Origin: Deltaproteobacteria bacterium
GTDB lineage: Bacteria > Desulfobacterota_D > UBA1144 > Nemesobacterales > JAJCZQ01
NCBI GenBank assembly: GCA_029262335.1
Contig: JAJCZQ010000026.1
Span: 1 to 64,000, forward strand
Direction of reading: 5' to 3'
DNA: 64,000 bases
The notes beneath the pieces are model-generated. The model had not been told where the DNA came from. It made no database searches and saw only the letters and a list, made by a program, of their open reading frames with translations. Numbering within the stretch: position 1 is the stretch's first letter; each line of letters opens with the position of its first letter. The translations under genes and the position numbers were made by a program. Shown here piece after piece: positions 23,487-33,599 of the stretch.

Positions 23487-24956
23487 TTATTCTATCCTGT
23501 AGTTAGGGGCTTCGTTTGTAATAATTACATCATGTACATGACTTTCCTTAAAACCCGCATTTGTTATTCTTACAAATTTTGCATTGGATCTGAGTTTGCC
23601 AAGATTTACACATCCTGTGTAGCCCATCCCCGACTTTACTCCGCCAATAAGCTGATAGATAATACTTCCGAGAGATCCCCTGTGCGGCACTCTCCCGCCT
23701 ATTCCTTCAGGCACAAATTTTGAGTCTTCATCAATATCGTCCTGGGAATACCTGTCTTTACTCCCCTTCTTCATCGCCTCAATAGAGCCCATACCCCTGT
23801 AGACTTTATAAGACCTTCCCTGGAATAACACTGTTTCCCCGGGTGCTTCGTCCGTTCCGGCAAACAGGTTGCCAATCATTACGGAATATGCTCCTGCTGC
23901 CAGGGCTTTTGTAATATCACCGGAATACTTGATACCGCCGTCTGCTATTATTGGTACATTCTTTTTGGAAGCAGCTTTTGATACTTCACTGATTGCTGTA
24001 ATCTGGGGGACTCCTATCCCGGCAATTATTCGGGTAGTGCAAATTGAACCTGGCCCTACTCCTACTTTAAGTGCATCTGCTCCGGCCTTGATTAAAGCCT
24101 CTGCTCCGGCAGAAGTTGCAATATTGCCGGCAATTATTTCAATTTTTTTAAAATTTTTCTTTATATATTTAACAGTGTCTATTACCTTCTTTGAATGTGC
24201 ATGCGCCGTATCAATAATAATTACATCGCAGCCTACAGACAGTAATTTTTCCACCCTTTCATCAATGTCAGTAGAAACCCCTACAGCACCGCCGCATCTG
24301 AGTCTTCCCATACTGTCTTTGGATGCGCTGGGGAATTTTTCTATTTTTTCAATATCCTTCATGGTTATAAGCCCACGAAGGCGAAAACGGGAATCAACAA
24401 CCGGGAGTTTCTCGATCTTATACCTGTGAAGCAGTTCCTTCGCTTCTTCAAGTGTTGTTCCTTCCTTGGCAGTTACAAGGTCTTTCTTAGGTGTCATTAC
24501 ATTCTCAATCTTAAAATGAAGGTTTTTTTCAAATCTCAAATCACGGTTGGTAATTATTCCATTCAGTGTGCCGTCATTCTTAATAACCGGAAGTCCTGTT
24601 ATCCCGAAATTATTCATAATATCGACAGCATCCTTTACCAGCTGATTAGGTTTTACAGTGAGCGGATTGACTATCATACCGCTTTCAAATTTTTTTACTT
24701 TTTCTACTTCAGATGCCTGAAAATCAGCAGACATGTTCTTATGAATAATGCCAATTCCGCCTTCCTGCGCCATTGTTATTGCTGTCCGGGCTTCGGTAAC
24801 AGTATCCATTGCAGCACTTATAAGCGGAATATTTAATTTGATTCCGGGAGTTAACTGGGTGGATACATCGACATCAGTGGGCAAAATTTGAGAGTAAGAA
24901 GGTACAAGTAGAACATCATCAAATGTTAAGGCTTCTTCAACCTTACCTACACTCAT
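23487..24956 (-). CDS. guaB: Inosine-5'-monophosphate dehydrogenase
   Basis: [16 protein letters not shown] pair, [20 protein letters not shown]. Confidence 0.98.
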   Translation of the reverse strand: MSVGKVEEALTFDDVLLVPSYSQILPTDVDVSTQLTPGIKLNIPLISAAMDTVTEARTAITMAQEGGIGIIHKNMSADFQASEVEKVKKFESGMIVNPLTVKPNQLVKDAVDIMNNFGITGLPVIKNDGTLNGIITNRDLRFEKNLHFKIENVMTPKKDLVTAKEGTTLEEAKELLHRYKIEKLPVVDSRFRLRGLITMKDIEKIEKFPSASKDSMGRLRCGGAVGVSTDIDERVEKLLSVGCDVIIIDTAHAHSKKVIDTVKYIKKNFKKIEIIAGNIATSAGAEALIKAGADALKVGVGPGSICTTRIIAGIGVPQITAISEVSKAASKKNVPIIADGGIKYSGDITKALAAGAYSVMIGNLFAGTDEAPGETVLFQGRSYKVYRGMGSIEAMKKGSKDRYSQDDIDEDSKFVPEGIGGRVPHRGSLGSIIYQLIGGVKSGMGYTGCVNLGKLRSNAKFVRITNAGFKESHVHDVIITNEAPNYRIE

Positions 24957-25366
24957 TATTTCTTTCCTTTAGGTTTTTTAACAGCAGTTTTTTTCTCCGC
25001 TGGTTTTTTTGCTGGTGGGGCCGCCGGGGCCTTTGGAGCAGCAGACTTTGGAGCTCTTGGTTTCTTTTTTGGTTTTTCTACTGGAATCTGCTTTGCAGTA
25101 CTCGGAGTTAATAATATTTCCAGGACTTTTTTCCTCATTTCGGGAAGCCCTACTCCAAGCTCAACTTCAATTGCCTGTTCTTTATCAGTCAGGTGTACAA
25201 AAACGGGCAGCACTCCTACAAATGTCTCAGAATCAACTCTTTCAAATCCAAGTGCTTTAAGAAGTTTTTTCTGGAATACCGGAAAATCAACTGTTGCTAT
25301 TTCAGCAGTCTCCTGTGGTAATAACCCGTCCTGGCTTACGCTTACTTTTATCTTGGTAGCTTTCAT
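24956..25366 (-). CDS. Hypothetical protein with Lys/Ala/Pro-rich histone-like C-terminal tail
   Basis: 136 aa ending [41 protein letters not shown] overlap with guaB start. Confidence 0.7.
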   Translation of the reverse strand: MKATKIKVSVSQDGLLPQETAEIATVDFPVFQKKLLKALGFERVDSETFVGVLPVFVHLTDKEQAIEVELGVGLPEMRKKVLEILLTPSTAKQIPVEKPKKKPRAPKSAAPKAPAAPPAKKPAEKKTAVKKPKGKK

Positions 25367-25470
25367 AATATATTATTACACTCCATTTCTATTTCATTAG
25401 AATAACTGCTTTTTTTCAAAGTATTAAAAGGGTTATATTACAAGAACCGGAGTTATTTAGCAAGGAAATA

Positions 25471-26793
25471 TCAAGGATTCTCACCAATATCTGCAGAATC
25501 ATATCCAACTACTTCAACCCTGTATTTCAAACCCAGGATTTTTTCTTTCGCCGGAAAAATCGAATAAAAGGGGATTACCTCTCCCGGCTGTATATCAAAA
25601 TTGAGTCCATCAAGATTGTTGGCATCATCATAGCTGATATCACCATTTTTTCTGTTCAGTTTAGCCTGGATACTGTTAAATGTACTGTTTTTGATTTCCC
25701 TGTTGGACAGGGTATTTCCCGCAAATAATTCCTGTATAAAAATATTTGTGCCCTCGGATATATAGTAGACACGGAGTTTAAGGTAATTTACCGGACTTGT
25801 TGATGTATTTACTGCTTCCCCTGAAACAACAAAAACCTGGCCGTATTTTGAACTTTGCCAGCTGCCATTATCTTCTTTTATCTTTATGTTCTTTTTTAAT
25901 TCGAGTCCGGCATTTCCGCCATACAAACCTCTGGCATAGTTATCAAACCGGTTAAAATAATCATTAGGGTATATTTTAGTTTCATTTAACAAGAACATTG
26001 TGACAAGAAAAAGTGCCGCTATCAGTATTATTGCAAAAATCCAGCCTATTAATTTCTTAAAAAATCCGCTGCTTCCCTTACTCCTGCGGTATCTTCTTAC
26101 GGGTGCAGTTTTTGCGGATGCTGCATAACGAGGCTCCTGTACATCAGAAGACGATGCCACCGTACCCTTTGTATATGTCTGTTCAAGTACATCCTGGTCA
26201 AGGCTAAGGTTAGGACTTTTAAATTCATCCCCGCCTTTTTCGCCTGCGGAGATCTCCGTCTTTTGTTGAGGTGGTTTAAACTCTTCAGCTGGAATATCAT
26301 CTTTCTGAACACCCTGATCTTCAGCCATATCATCAAGGTGGTCAATTTCCAGGTTAAGGAAAGGATCAGGTGCTGTTTCCTGTTCTGTAGGTGCGGTATC
26401 TAAATTAACACTTTGATCGGAAGTTTCTAAATTTTCGATATTCAGATCAGCGCTTAAATCAGGTTTATCTTCAATACCAGGTGTAATTAATTCTTCATCC
26501 GATTTTTCTGGTTTATTAAAATCCAAAGTTTCGGTCGGAGTTTCAGTTAAAGGCTCATCCTGAGTTATGGGTAATTCATTTTCATCTATGGATGGAGTAT
26601 CAGGTACAAGGTCTTCCTGCTGTTCCTGAGCAAAAGGATCAGGCGAAGTTTCAGGACTATGTTCATCATGGAGACTGTATTCAAAAAAGAAAACCTCCCC
26701 ACACTTCGAACATCTCACCTTGATTCCGGGCGGCTTAACTTTATCATCCCCTACCCTGAACTTTGTTTTACATGCTTCACATTGAATTATCAT
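25471..26793 (-). CDS. MJ0042-type zinc-ribbon, TM, DUF3426-like protein
   Basis: MIIQCEACKTKFRVGDDKVKPPGIKVRCSKCGEVFFF (CxxC...CxxC), acidic linker, TM segment, C-terminal VVSGEAVNTSTSPVNYLKLRVYY. Confidence 0.85.
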   Translation of the reverse strand: MIIQCEACKTKFRVGDDKVKPPGIKVRCSKCGEVFFFEYSLHDEHSPETSPDPFAQEQQEDLVPDTPSIDENELPITQDEPLTETPTETLDFNKPEKSDEELITPGIEDKPDLSADLNIENLETSDQSVNLDTAPTEQETAPDPFLNLEIDHLDDMAEDQGVQKDDIPAEEFKPPQQKTEISAGEKGGDEFKSPNLSLDQDVLEQTYTKGTVASSSDVQEPRYAASAKTAPVRRYRRSKGSSGFFKKLIGWIFAIILIAALFLVTMFLLNETKIYPNDYFNRFDNYARGLYGGNAGLELKKNIKIKEDNGSWQSSKYGQVFVVSGEAVNTSTSPVNYLKLRVYYISEGTNIFIQELFAGNTLSNREIKNSTFNSIQAKLNRKNGDISYDDANNLDGLNFDIQPGEVIPFYSIFPAKEKILGLKYRVEVVGYDSADIGENP

Positions 26794-27033
26794 AACTTAA
26801 TAAAAATGTATCATAATCATTTATTAATAGTAATTTTAAGATCAAAATTCTATTTAACAAAAATATTTTTTATTTAGATAAAAATAATTTATCTGAAAAA
26901 AGATAATGCTTATTATAGTTTATTTTTCATTATAAATGTATCTTCTAGATTAAATCAACTTAAATACATTGCAAAGGGGATATTACTTATGTAGAATTTC
27001 CTATTACAAATTACCTTGGAGTTACCTTACATA

Positions 27034-27987
27034 ATGGATAATGAAAACCCAATTTTAAAGTTAAAAAATGAGATGGACAAACATGTGGTTGGGCACGACC
27101 AGGTAAAGATGGCCCTGCTGCTTGGAATTATATCTAGGGAACATATATATATTGAAGGCCCCCCAGGTACAGCAAAAACAATGCTGTCCGAGATTATATC
27201 TTCTGCTGCCCAGTTAAATTTCTTTTTCTACCAGCTTCACAGGGACACAAGACTGTCCGAACTCATTGGTGACCTTGTAATATCTAAAGAAAAAAGCGAT
27301 GAAGGCGAAATAATAAAGCAGAAAATTGTTAAAGGTGGTATTTTAAAATCCGAGATTTGCCTTTTGGATGACATATCCAGGGCACCCGGAGAGTCCCTGA
27401 ATGTACTTCTTCGTATTCTAAATGAAAGAAAGTTTTTTAATGAACCAATCCCGCTTATGACAGCAATTGCCACGAGCAACCCTACCGCAGATGAGTATTA
27501 CAATGAACCTCTTGACCCTGCAAACCTCGACAGGTTTGTACTTCAGATAAAATCTCTTGGGATTTCATACGGCAAGGGCTGGGACGATGCAAGAAAAGTA
27601 ATTGAGCTTTATTCCAACAAATCATTTAACGAAGATATTCCGGTTTCTGTCAGCAAAGAAATTCTGGACGAGTCTTATAATAAATTAGACAAGATGGAAA
27701 TACCTTCTGAAGTACAGGAAGGGCTTGCCAACTTTGTTACGATCTTAGTAGAAGATTACGGATTAAATGAAACAAATTCATTAATATCCGACAGAACTTT
27801 CTTTGTAAAATCCCTTAAGATAATTCGTGCTCATGCACTTATATCCGGAAGAGATACCTGCACAATGGAAGACCTCCAGGCATTAAAATACATGACTGCA
27901 TTCAGGATCCCTGAAGACATTTATGACCAGCTGGACAATATTCTGCAAAACCTGGATCGTAAAAAAAAAATCCAAATGACGAGCTAA
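27034..27987 (+). CDS. MoxR-family AAA+ ATPase
   Basis: IYIEGPPGTAKTMLSEII (Walker A), ICLLDDISRAPGESLNVLLRILNERKFF. Confidence 0.92.
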   Translation: MDNENPILKLKNEMDKHVVGHDQVKMALLLGIISREHIYIEGPPGTAKTMLSEIISSAAQLNFFFYQLHRDTRLSELIGDLVISKEKSDEGEIIKQKIVKGGILKSEICLLDDISRAPGESLNVLLRILNERKFFNEPIPLMTAIATSNPTADEYYNEPLDPANLDRFVLQIKSLGISYGKGWDDARKVIELYSNKSFNEDIPVSVSKEILDESYNKLDKMEIPSEVQEGLANFVTILVEDYGLNETNSLISDRTFFVKSLKIIRAHALISGRDTCTMEDLQALKYMTAFRIPEDIYDQLDNILQNLDRKKKIQMTS

Positions 27988-28007
27988 GAGACGAGGCTGA
28001 ACAGCCT

Positions 28008-29141
28008 ATGTCCGAGTTTGACCAGGATTTTCCCGACGACCAGGAACTCAAAGAAAAACCTGACGATGAATCAGAGAAACAATCGGAAGAAGAAGTGTCC
28101 GATGCCAGGAAAACTTTTTTCCAGGCCCTGAAAGAATTAAAGGAAAACATCGACCAGGAAAGTGAAATGAATCCCCCCGATGATTTAAACATTCCTTCAG
28201 ACCCAACAGGTCAGCCTTTTGATGACGGCAACTCCGAAGAGAAGGATTCACAAACCGATAAAATATTTGCCAGCAAATCTGAGAACTCAGGCGAAGACGA
28301 TGATCTTCTGACACCCGGGAAAAGAAACCTCGACACTGCAGACAATATCAAGATGATAATGAAAGTCCTTGACGGGAACTTCCAGAGAAACATTGCCAGA
28401 AAAGCATTCCATCCGGGCGGCGTTCCGAGGACCTGGAAAAGAATGACAACATTTGATGAAGTTGAAGATGTAGACCCAATGGACGCATTTGTATGGGCAG
28501 ACAACATGTCGCCGCAGCTCCCAAGGGTCCACAGAAGGGAAAAAGAAAGGCTTGGCGGTGAAATTGCAATACTTAGAGACGTTAGTACATCTATGATGGG
28601 TGTTTACAGTGAATGGTCATCCTCGGTGGTAAAAGGGGTACTTGAGCTTGCCCGATCAAAGAGCATGAGAGTAGGTTATGTAGAGTTTAATCATAAGTCA
28701 TTTAAGTATAAAAAGAACTCAAGATTTTTTACACGTGATTACGAATGGGTGCTAAACCTTTCCACCAACACAGAATGTTCAGGCAATACAAACTATGAAG
28801 ACGCCCTTAGCGAGTCTCTTTCCGAATTCAGGGGCAGGGGCTTAAGGAACAAGCACATACTTTTCATTACTGATGGAATCCCAACTTCAGGGGACTGTGA
28901 TGTTTTTCGCGAAAGGGTCCTTGCCAAAAAACTTGGTGTTTGCATTCACTCAATCTTTATCGGTTCTAAAAACTATCCCAAAATTCTGCAGCAGGTTTCC
29001 CAGGAAACAATCGGCACGCAGTTTGTTGCATTCAAGGGAAAAGACGGCCTTATTAAGATTGAAAGGAAAGATAAGTTTTTTACCGGCAGGGATGAAGTCA
29101 AAACCCAGGTTGACCCGTTTGATAAAGTTTTCTCAAACTAG
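28008..29141 (+). CDS. VWA-domain protein partnered with MoxR ATPase
   Basis: LRDVSTSMMG (MIDAS), NTNYEDALSESL, HILFITDGIPTSGD; adjacent to the MoxR gene. Confidence 0.88.
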   Translation: MSEFDQDFPDDQELKEKPDDESEKQSEEEVSDARKTFFQALKELKENIDQESEMNPPDDLNIPSDPTGQPFDDGNSEEKDSQTDKIFASKSENSGEDDDLLTPGKRNLDTADNIKMIMKVLDGNFQRNIARKAFHPGGVPRTWKRMTTFDEVEDVDPMDAFVWADNMSPQLPRVHRREKERLGGEIAILRDVSTSMMGVYSEWSSSVVKGVLELARSKSMRVGYVEFNHKSFKYKKNSRFFTRDYEWVLNLSTNTECSGNTNYEDALSESLSEFRGRGLRNKHILFITDGIPTSGDCDVFRERVLAKKLGVCIHSIFIGSKNYPKILQQVSQETIGTQFVAFKGKDGLIKIERKDKFFTGRDEVKTQVDPFDKVFSN

Positions 29142-30142
29142 TTTTTATTTCTGTTCCTGATGTACTTATTCACGGCGTTTACATGGCTGCGGTAATCAAT
29201 AGAAAAGTAATGGCTCCCGTCACCCTTTGAAACAAAAAAAAGATATTTTACATCAGAAGGATTAAGGGCTGCATGAAGTGCCTCTTTCCCGGGATTGGCA
29301 ATTGGCCCCGCGGGAAGCCCGTAGATCTGGTATGTGTTGTAGGGAGTTTTGGTACTCAGGTCTTTCTTTCTTATGTTTCCATCATAACTTTCGCCCATTC
29401 CGTATATAACAGTCGGGTCACACTCCAGCCTCATACCTATTCTCAGCCTGTTGTGAAAAACAGCCGAAATATTGTCTCTCTCCGAGTCTGTACCCGTCTC
29501 TTTTTCGATCATTGATGCGAGGATTACAACCTGGTGGTCTGTTAATTTTATATTTTTCTCATTGGTTAGATTTTCAAAAACATTGTTAAAATTACCAACC
29601 ATTGTTTCAATTACTTCTTTAGTTTCAACAGACTTTGGAAAGGAATAAGTATCAGGAAAGAGATACCCTTCAAGAGAAGATATATTTTTGCCAGTCAGCT
29701 CTTTTGCATATTCGGCATCTGATACGAGTTTAAGAAACTCGTCTCTGTCAGCAAAGCCGCTCCTGTGCATAATGTCAGCAGTTTCTCTTATAGATTTACC
29801 TTCCGGGACCGTCACCTGCCTCAGGTATACATCTCCGCTTGCAAACTTTTTTATGATTGCCTCCATACTGCTTCCCGAAGGTATCTCGTACTCACCAGCC
29901 TTTAAGCTGTTTGCCTGGCCGTTTAGATAGGCGGATATTAAAAAAAGTGTTTTGTTCCTGATCAGTTTATTTTCATCAAGGATTGTGCTGATCTTTCTAA
30001 GGCTCGAGCCTTTTGGTATCTCTATAAGTGAAGTTTCCTTTGAATAACTGTCAAGGAAAATCAGGTAGTAAAAAGTTATGGATAAAACAATCAGGGTAAT
30101 TACTAATAAGGATGCTGTATATAAAAATAATTTATTTTTCAT
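29138..30142 (-). CDS. mltG: Endolytic murein transglycosylase MltG (YceG-like)
   Basis: ASMIEKETGTDSERDNISAVFHNRLRIGMRLECDPTVIYGMG...YNTYQIYGLPAGPIANPGKEALHAALNP. Confidence 0.95.
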   Translation of the reverse strand: MKNKLFLYTASLLVITLIVLSITFYYLIFLDSYSKETSLIEIPKGSSLRKISTILDENKLIRNKTLFLISAYLNGQANSLKAGEYEIPSGSSMEAIIKKFASGDVYLRQVTVPEGKSIRETADIMHRSGFADRDEFLKLVSDAEYAKELTGKNISSLEGYLFPDTYSFPKSVETKEVIETMVGNFNNVFENLTNEKNIKLTDHQVVILASMIEKETGTDSERDNISAVFHNRLRIGMRLECDPTVIYGMGESYDGNIRKKDLSTKTPYNTYQIYGLPAGPIANPGKEALHAALNPSDVKYLFFVSKGDGSHYFSIDYRSHVNAVNKYIRNRNKN

Positions 30143-31283
30143 TCTTTTTTGAAACCACTGCCAGGTCGTCCCTGTGTATGACCTCGTCACTGTATTTGTA
30201 ACCCAGGATTTTTTCTATTTCGCTGGTCTTTTTCCCGGCAATTTTTCGTACTTCCTCGGCGCTGTAAGTTGATATGCCCCTTGCCAGTTCAGTACCGCTT
30301 TCATCAAGGCAGATAATACAATCGCCAATACCAAAGCTGCCCTGCACTTTTAGTATTCCCGAGGGAAGCAGGCTTTTCCCTTTTTTTAGAATAGCGGCTC
30401 CGGCGCCTTCATCCAGTGTTATTTTACCCGCTGCTTTTAAGTTATATGCAATCCAGTGTTTCCTTGCCTTTAATTTGTCCTGGGATGGAAGTACCAGTGT
30501 ACCGAACTCTTCTCCTTTAAATATTCTGCTAATTGAATCATTTTTTTCTCCATTAGCAATTACTGAGGGCACGCCAAATAGAGACGCTTTTTTAACAGAT
30601 TCAATCTTTGTTTTCATTCCGCCTGTAGTGGTTTTACCGGTTGTCCCACCGTCTATTTTCTCAATTTCATTATTAACTTCGTTTACAAGGGAAATAAACT
30701 CCGCATCCGCATTTTTCTTTGGGTCTTCACTGTAAATACCGTCTATGTTTGTCAGCAATATCATTAAATCTGCTTCTGTAAGTGAAGTTACAAGTGCTGC
30801 AAGGTTGTCATTATCTCCTATCATAATCTCTTCTATTGCAACTGTATCGTTTTCATTCACAATTGGGATAATTTCCATCTCGAGGAGTCGCTGAATTGTT
30901 TTTCTTGAGATTAAAAACCTTTTCCTGTCTGAAAAACCGTTATGAGTAAGGAGTATCTGGGCGACGTGAATATTGTATTTGGAAAACGCCTTTTCGTAAC
31001 TCCATATAAGTGAACATTGGCCGCAGGCCGCAATAGCCTGCTTTGTATGAATATCAGTTGCCCATTCTTCGGCACCAAGTTTCTTCATTCCCGACGCAAT
31101 GGCCCCGGACGATACAAGTATTACTTCGATATTTTTTTCTCTTAGCTTAAATATCTGCGCAGCTATCTCGCCGAATCTTGACTCAAGAAGATTCCCGTCA
31201 TCATCGGTAAGAACACTGCTTCCGACTTTAATTACTACTTTTTTTATACCTGAGAAAAACTTTTTCCGGTCAAAACTTTCCAT
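30132..31283 (-). CDS. proB: Glutamate 5-kinase with PUA domain
   Basis: VVIKVGSSVLTDDDGNL, VNENDTVAIEEIMIGDNDNLAALV, C-terminal PUA-like segment. Confidence 0.96.
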   Translation of the reverse strand: MESFDRKKFFSGIKKVVIKVGSSVLTDDDGNLLESRFGEIAAQIFKLREKNIEVILVSSGAIASGMKKLGAEEWATDIHTKQAIAACGQCSLIWSYEKAFSKYNIHVAQILLTHNGFSDRKRFLISRKTIQRLLEMEIIPIVNENDTVAIEEIMIGDNDNLAALVTSLTEADLMILLTNIDGIYSEDPKKNADAEFISLVNEVNNEIEKIDGGTTGKTTTGGMKTKIESVKKASLFGVPSVIANGEKNDSISRIFKGEEFGTLVLPSQDKLKARKHWIAYNLKAAGKITLDEGAGAAILKKGKSLLPSGILKVQGSFGIGDCIICLDESGTELARGISTYSAEEVRKIAGKKTSEIEKILGYKYSDEVIHRDDLAVVSKKNEK

Positions 31284-31323
31284 TTGAGCAATAATATTAC
31301 CAAAAAAGACTGTTTTGTATCTA

Positions 31324-31352
31324 TTGACATTAAATAAACATCAAGCTAACTT
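31324..31352 (+). promoter_or_regulatory. Putative sigma-70 promoter of tRNA-Gly
   Basis: TTGACA (31324-31329), 17-nt spacer, TAACTT (31347-31352), 18 nt upstream of the tRNA. Confidence 0.5.
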
Positions 31353-31369
31353 TTTCATCTACCTAAAAT

Positions 31370-31446
31370 GCGGGAATAGCTCAGTTGGCTAGAGCGTCTG
31401 CTTGCCAAGCAGAAGGTCGCGGGTTCGAATCCCGTTTCCCGCTCCA
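31370..31446 (+). tRNA. tRNA-Gly (anticodon GCC), CCA encoded
   Basis: GCGGGAA acceptor pairs with TTCCCGC; D-arm GCTCAGTTGGCTAGAGC; anticodon arm TCTGC-TTGCCAA-GCAGA; T-arm GCGGGTTCGAATCCCGT. Confidence 0.97.
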
Positions 31447-31504
31447 TCTTTTTAAAAAATATTCCCTGTATTACAGTTCATATAATTACTTTTATGAGAT
31501 TTTT

Positions 31505-32578
31505 ATGTATAATAAAGCCTTACTTTTCACGAGGATTTCTTTGGAACCACTTAAATTTTTGCTAATAATATGCTTTGCCCTAACGTTTCTAAGCCCTGCT
31601 ACACTTTACGCAGGTGTCCTAACTTCCAACATCTCTGAGTCCGAAACAGATACCGGTGAGAATAGACTCTATACTTTTTTTGATCTGCGGGAAAGAGAAA
31701 CATACCTTCAGCTCACAAATATCGAAGAAATCAGTGCATTAGTACATATACAGATTTTTAATGTGAATGACAACTGTAATGAGAACAATTTCTTTGATAC
31801 ATATACCGGAAACGACACTCATATTTATAATCTAAGAGACATAATTACAAACAATGGAAATCCGTCAGGTGTTGTCCTGCCTGAGAGTGCATATGGAATT
31901 GTTGCAATTTCATTGGTTGACCCCGAGGATGGTGGATTTGAATTTATTGATCAATTAATTGGGAATACCAGAATAATTGATGAGTCAGGCTACGAATACA
32001 GGACAAATACTGCCGGAAGGGGTGGCCTCAACCAGGATTCAACAGAAAATGCATTATTGCAGTATCCAAATTACACTTTTAATTTCAATAAGGAAGAGGG
32101 AGTAATCTTTTCAGATATAGTAGGATTAACAATTAACGACGATGACGATGATTGTAACCCAGATGTAGCGGAAGTATGTGTAGCAGACCCGACAAGGGCT
32201 TTTATCGCTTTTGATGTAGACATACTTAACAATAATGAAGATATATTTTCATGCCGTAATGTAATTTTTGCCTGTATTGATGAACAAAACCCACGCCAGG
32301 ACGAACTGCTGGAACTTGTAGGAGTTGCAAACATTGCCAGGTTTGAATACGGAATAAATAATGCGATCCCTCACAGTAAGGGGGGAGAGCTGTTATGCCC
32401 CGGCAATATTATTGATGAAGGACTTGTTACATTACAGACAGTAAGACAACCAACAAATTTTAACAATAATGCAACGTTTCTTTACTTTGTTGGATTTGTA
32501 GGACTGAATAACGGCAATGAAAGGGGCAGTATGGATATGTTTTGGAATTTCAATTTACGTTCTATACCGCGATCATAA
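31505..32578 (+). CDS. Secreted hypothetical protein, paralogue of 35714-36787
   Basis: Signal-peptide-like N-terminus after ATG 31505; FDLRERETYLQLTN...HIQIFNVNDNCNENNFFD...HIYNLRDIITNNGNPSGVVLPE...GINNAIPHSKGGELLCPGNI. The track start (31385) overlaps the tRNA and is rejected. Confidence 0.75.
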   Translation: MYNKALLFTRISLEPLKFLLIICFALTFLSPATLYAGVLTSNISESETDTGENRLYTFFDLRERETYLQLTNIEEISALVHIQIFNVNDNCNENNFFDTYTGNDTHIYNLRDIITNNGNPSGVVLPESAYGIVAISLVDPEDGGFEFIDQLIGNTRIIDESGYEYRTNTAGRGGLNQDSTENALLQYPNYTFNFNKEEGVIFSDIVGLTINDDDDDCNPDVAEVCVADPTRAFIAFDVDILNNNEDIFSCRNVIFACIDEQNPRQDELLELVGVANIARFEYGINNAIPHSKGGELLCPGNIIDEGLVTLQTVRQPTNFNNNATFLYFVGFVGLNNGNERGSMDMFWNFNLRSIPRS

Positions 32579-32610
32579 GTACTTTCAGGGAATTGGCACA
32601 TCAAAGATTC

Positions 32611-33444
32611 TCAATACCTTTTAGAACGAACATAAACAATACAATCCTCTTCGGATCGGCATAAGATATTGTTGCCGGCACTACCTGTTAAATCTAAATA
32701 ACTGCCGGGGCTGATCCTGTTTTCATTTTTGTCACCTGGCAACCTTTTACTAAGTTGTCCCTCTATCACTACAACCTGCAATGAAGAATTTTTATTACCA
32801 ATATTCCCCTCAAATCCTGGTGGGAGTTTGAGCATTGTTCCGCTCAGCTGTCCTTTTTGTGGACTACCCCAAAGGTAAGCAGCCTCTGCCCCGCTTGATG
32901 TGGGAAGATCCGAACTGTTTAACCATACAAGATTAGATTTATCGATATTAACAGGCCTTTCACCATTATCAAAAGCATCTCCGGCAGGATGGACAAGAAA
33001 GGGCCCGTCATCAATCTCAATATAAGCAAGGCAGCCGCCCTTACAGGAGGTTATATGCACTTCCCCGGCCGGCTGTGTCCAGAATGATCCAACCGGCATC
33101 CACATATCCGCCGCCGCAGGGTCATCATTGTGAATAAGCCCCCTTATCACAACTCCCCGGTATGAGAAATTGTGAATATGTGGAGGAGATGAAAAACCGT
33201 CTGTAAATTCAACAAGAAATCCCGAAGGCCCGGGCACTAAACGCTCACCCCAAAGGTTTGCGGCTTTTGGACTTTTGTCTCCGCGTTTAGGGTTGAGCTG
33301 CTGCCATTTTACTTCTGAGACATAAACAACATTAGTATCCTGGTCTGACAACTGGTCCTGAACATAGCTGTTTTGATTGATCCCTGTACTGCTGCATGCA
33401 ATGAATAGTAAGAACACGAAGGTTATTTTTGGAAAGATTCTCAT
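32611..33444 (-). CDS. DUF4437/cupin-like lipoprotein
   Basis: [19 protein letters not shown] lipobox; [20 protein letters not shown]...[18 protein letters not shown]. Confidence 0.75.
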   Translation of the reverse strand: MRIFPKITFVFLLFIACSSTGINQNSYVQDQLSDQDTNVVYVSEVKWQQLNPKRGDKSPKAANLWGERLVPGPSGFLVEFTDGFSSPPHIHNFSYRGVVIRGLIHNDDPAAADMWMPVGSFWTQPAGEVHITSCKGGCLAYIEIDDGPFLVHPAGDAFDNGERPVNIDKSNLVWLNSSDLPTSSGAEAAYLWGSPQKGQLSGTMLKLPPGFEGNIGNKNSSLQVVVIEGQLSKRLPGDKNENRISPGSYLDLTGSAGNNILCRSEEDCIVYVRSKRY

Positions 33445-33599
33445 AATTTATTTTTGCTATTATTATACTGGACTTTATACTCCGCAATAAGTTTTAAAAT
33501 TTAGAAAAGATATTTGACTAAATTAATACAACCCTTATTTCTTATTAAAAATTCTGAATTATAATTAGGTAAATATTTAATTGTGGGTGGGGATACAAC

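Noticed and set aside
23869-24429. 186-aa plus-strand ORF opposite guaB
   Set aside because: Long but entirely antisense to IMP dehydrogenase; no independent signal.
28048-28569. Cluster of minus-strand ORFs opposite the acidic arm of the VWA protein
   Set aside because: Acidic codons (GAA/GAT) read antisense give open TTC/ATC frames; expected artefact.
31385-31504. N-terminal extension (MARASACQAEGRGFESRFPL...) of the first secreted paralogue
   Set aside because: Lies within tRNA-Gly and its 3' flank; ATG 31505 gives a normal signal peptide.
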